DNA of 5,183 bases from Actinomycetota bacterium. Lineage in GTDB: Bacteria; Actinomycetota; UBA4738. A program made the position numbers and the translations under genes. Shown in pieces: positions 4,803 through 5,183 of the stretch (the stretch's first letter is position 1; the number at the start of each line of letters is the position of its first letter). The DNA is taken from contig VAYC01000190.1 of assembly GCA_005885025.1 (NCBI GenBank), positions 1-5,183 on the forward strand, given 5' to 3'. The notes beneath the pieces are model-generated. The model did not search any database and was not told the DNA's origin. It worked only from the letters and a program-made list of their open reading frames with translations.

Positions 4803-5183
4803 ATGCCGAAAGGGATCCGCCGGGACGAGGTGGAGCGGCTGCTCTCGGAGGGCGCGCAGCTCGTCGAGGTGCTGCCCCGCGAGGAATACGAGGAGGAGCA
4901 CCTCCCCGGCGCCCTCAACATCCCCCTGCCGAGGCTCGACAAAGAGGCTCGGGAGCGGCTGGACCCGAACCGGCCGGTCATCGTGTACTGCTGGGACTCG
5001 GCCTGAGACATCAGCCCGCGAGCCGCGTGGCGGCTCGAGAGCCTGGGGTTCCAGGAGGTCTACGACTACGAGGCGGGCAAGTCTGACTGGCTGGCGGCCG
5101 GCCTGCCCTCGGAAGGTGCAATGGCCCGCCTGCCGCGGGCCGGGGACGTGGCCCGGAAGGACGTTCCCACCTGCTCGCTCGAA
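4803..5183 (+). CDS. Selenocysteine-containing rhodanese-like protein (3' end cut by window)
   Basis: This is a single-domain rhodanese, a sulfurtransferase fold that carries sulfane sulfur on an active-site cysteine. Read through TGA 5004-5006 it is open for 127 codons to the window edge, with no stop reached. Family features are the N-terminal IRRDEVERLLSEG (5-17), LVEVLPREEYEEEHLPGALN (20-39; the D-R-E-H-x2-G-A-x-N-I-P motif of rhodaneses in variant form), IPL, the strand VIVYC (59-63), and after the TGA, SPRAAWRLESLGF (71-83) and VYDYEAGKSDWLAAGLP (86-102). The loop reads C63-WDSA-U68-DISPR. C63 is at the usual catalytic position right after the strand. U68 replaces a cysteine I recall as conserved in this subfamily. 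An S-Se bridge or a selenol persulfide is possible. C124 near the end may be a further redox residue. The start is 17 bases after the peroxiredoxin stop; the ribosome site is weak (GAGGGG, 4784-4789). Confidence 0.86.
5004..5006 (+). other. In-frame TGA read as selenocysteine (Sec68)
   Basis: The codon interrupts the rhodanese active-site loop five residues after C63. At least 59 more codons in the same frame carry the second half of the rhodanese domain without any frame change. The position fits a cysteine in homologs of the CWDxxC type. Confidence 0.85.
5019..5037 (+). promoter_or_regulatory. Candidate SECIS hairpin of the rhodanese
   Basis: CGAGCCGC (5019-5026) pairs perfectly with GCGGCUCG (5030-5037), eight pairs closing the triloop GUG. 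The loop starts 20 bases after the TGA with a leading G, matching the position and loop rule of bacterial SECIS elements. It is the cleanest hairpin I noticed in this part of the window. Confidence 0.7.

Noticed and set aside
4315..5183. General reassignment of UGA to a sense codon
   Set aside because: TGA ends the ATPase, the HAD gene, the 201-residue coiled-coil gene and the peroxiredoxin itself at sensible places, and tryptophan uses TGG throughout.
1..5183. tRNA, rRNA, CRISPR array, insertion sequence or attachment site
   Set aside because: No cloverleaf, repeat-spacer pattern, transposase motif or terminal repeats were found; nearly all sequence is accounted for by protein genes.

Overview
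This is a GC-rich window, roughly two-thirds G+C by eye, with compact gene packing, GTG and ATG starts and 4-base stop/start overlaps. A DivIVA-like coiled-coil protein, ABC-2 exporter genes and at least one probable leaderless promoter (TAnnnT about 6 bases before the start codon) point to Actinomycetota, probably an uncultured soil-type lineage. The taxonomic call is inference, because no marker gene is present.

Layout: (1) Bases 1-1369, plus strand: the 3' part of an ABC-2 exporter ATPase, then its membrane permease, overlapping by 14 bases. (2) Bases 1366-2498, minus strand: a two-gene operon of coiled-coil proteins. The upstream gene is a 201-residue protein and the downstream gene is DivIVA-like. 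They overlap at stop/start and appear to share a C-terminal module, so they may be paralogs. The operon converges tail-to-tail with the permease, and the two stop codons overlap (TTAG). (3) Bases 2499-2593: a 95-base divergent intergenic region. (4) Bases 2594-4305, plus strand: a HAD-family phosphatase-like gene, coupled by ATGA to a two-domain GNAT acetyltransferase. The second GNAT domain is broken by a frameshift and probably a small deletion near 4050-4062. (5) Bases 4315-5183, plus strand: a peroxiredoxin gene and a rhodanese gene. Each looks cut short by an in-frame TGA, but homology-like sequence continues directly past it.

The most notable content is region 5. In the peroxiredoxin the TGA (4444-4446, codon 44) sits exactly where the peroxidatic cysteine belongs (TSG-U-TIE). 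In the rhodanese the TGA (5004-5006, codon 68) sits at the second cysteine position of the active-site loop (C-x4-U). Both TGA codons are followed by a potential stem-loop whose apical loop starts 20-21 bases downstream and contains GUG, as expected for bacterial SECIS elements. TGA is an ordinary stop for several other genes here, including the peroxiredoxin's own terminus, so general UGA reassignment does not explain it. The simplest reading is two adjacent selenocysteine proteins, 17 bases apart and probably co-transcribed, forming a small selenium-dependent peroxide/sulfane-sulfur module. A standard gene caller would split or truncate both genes.
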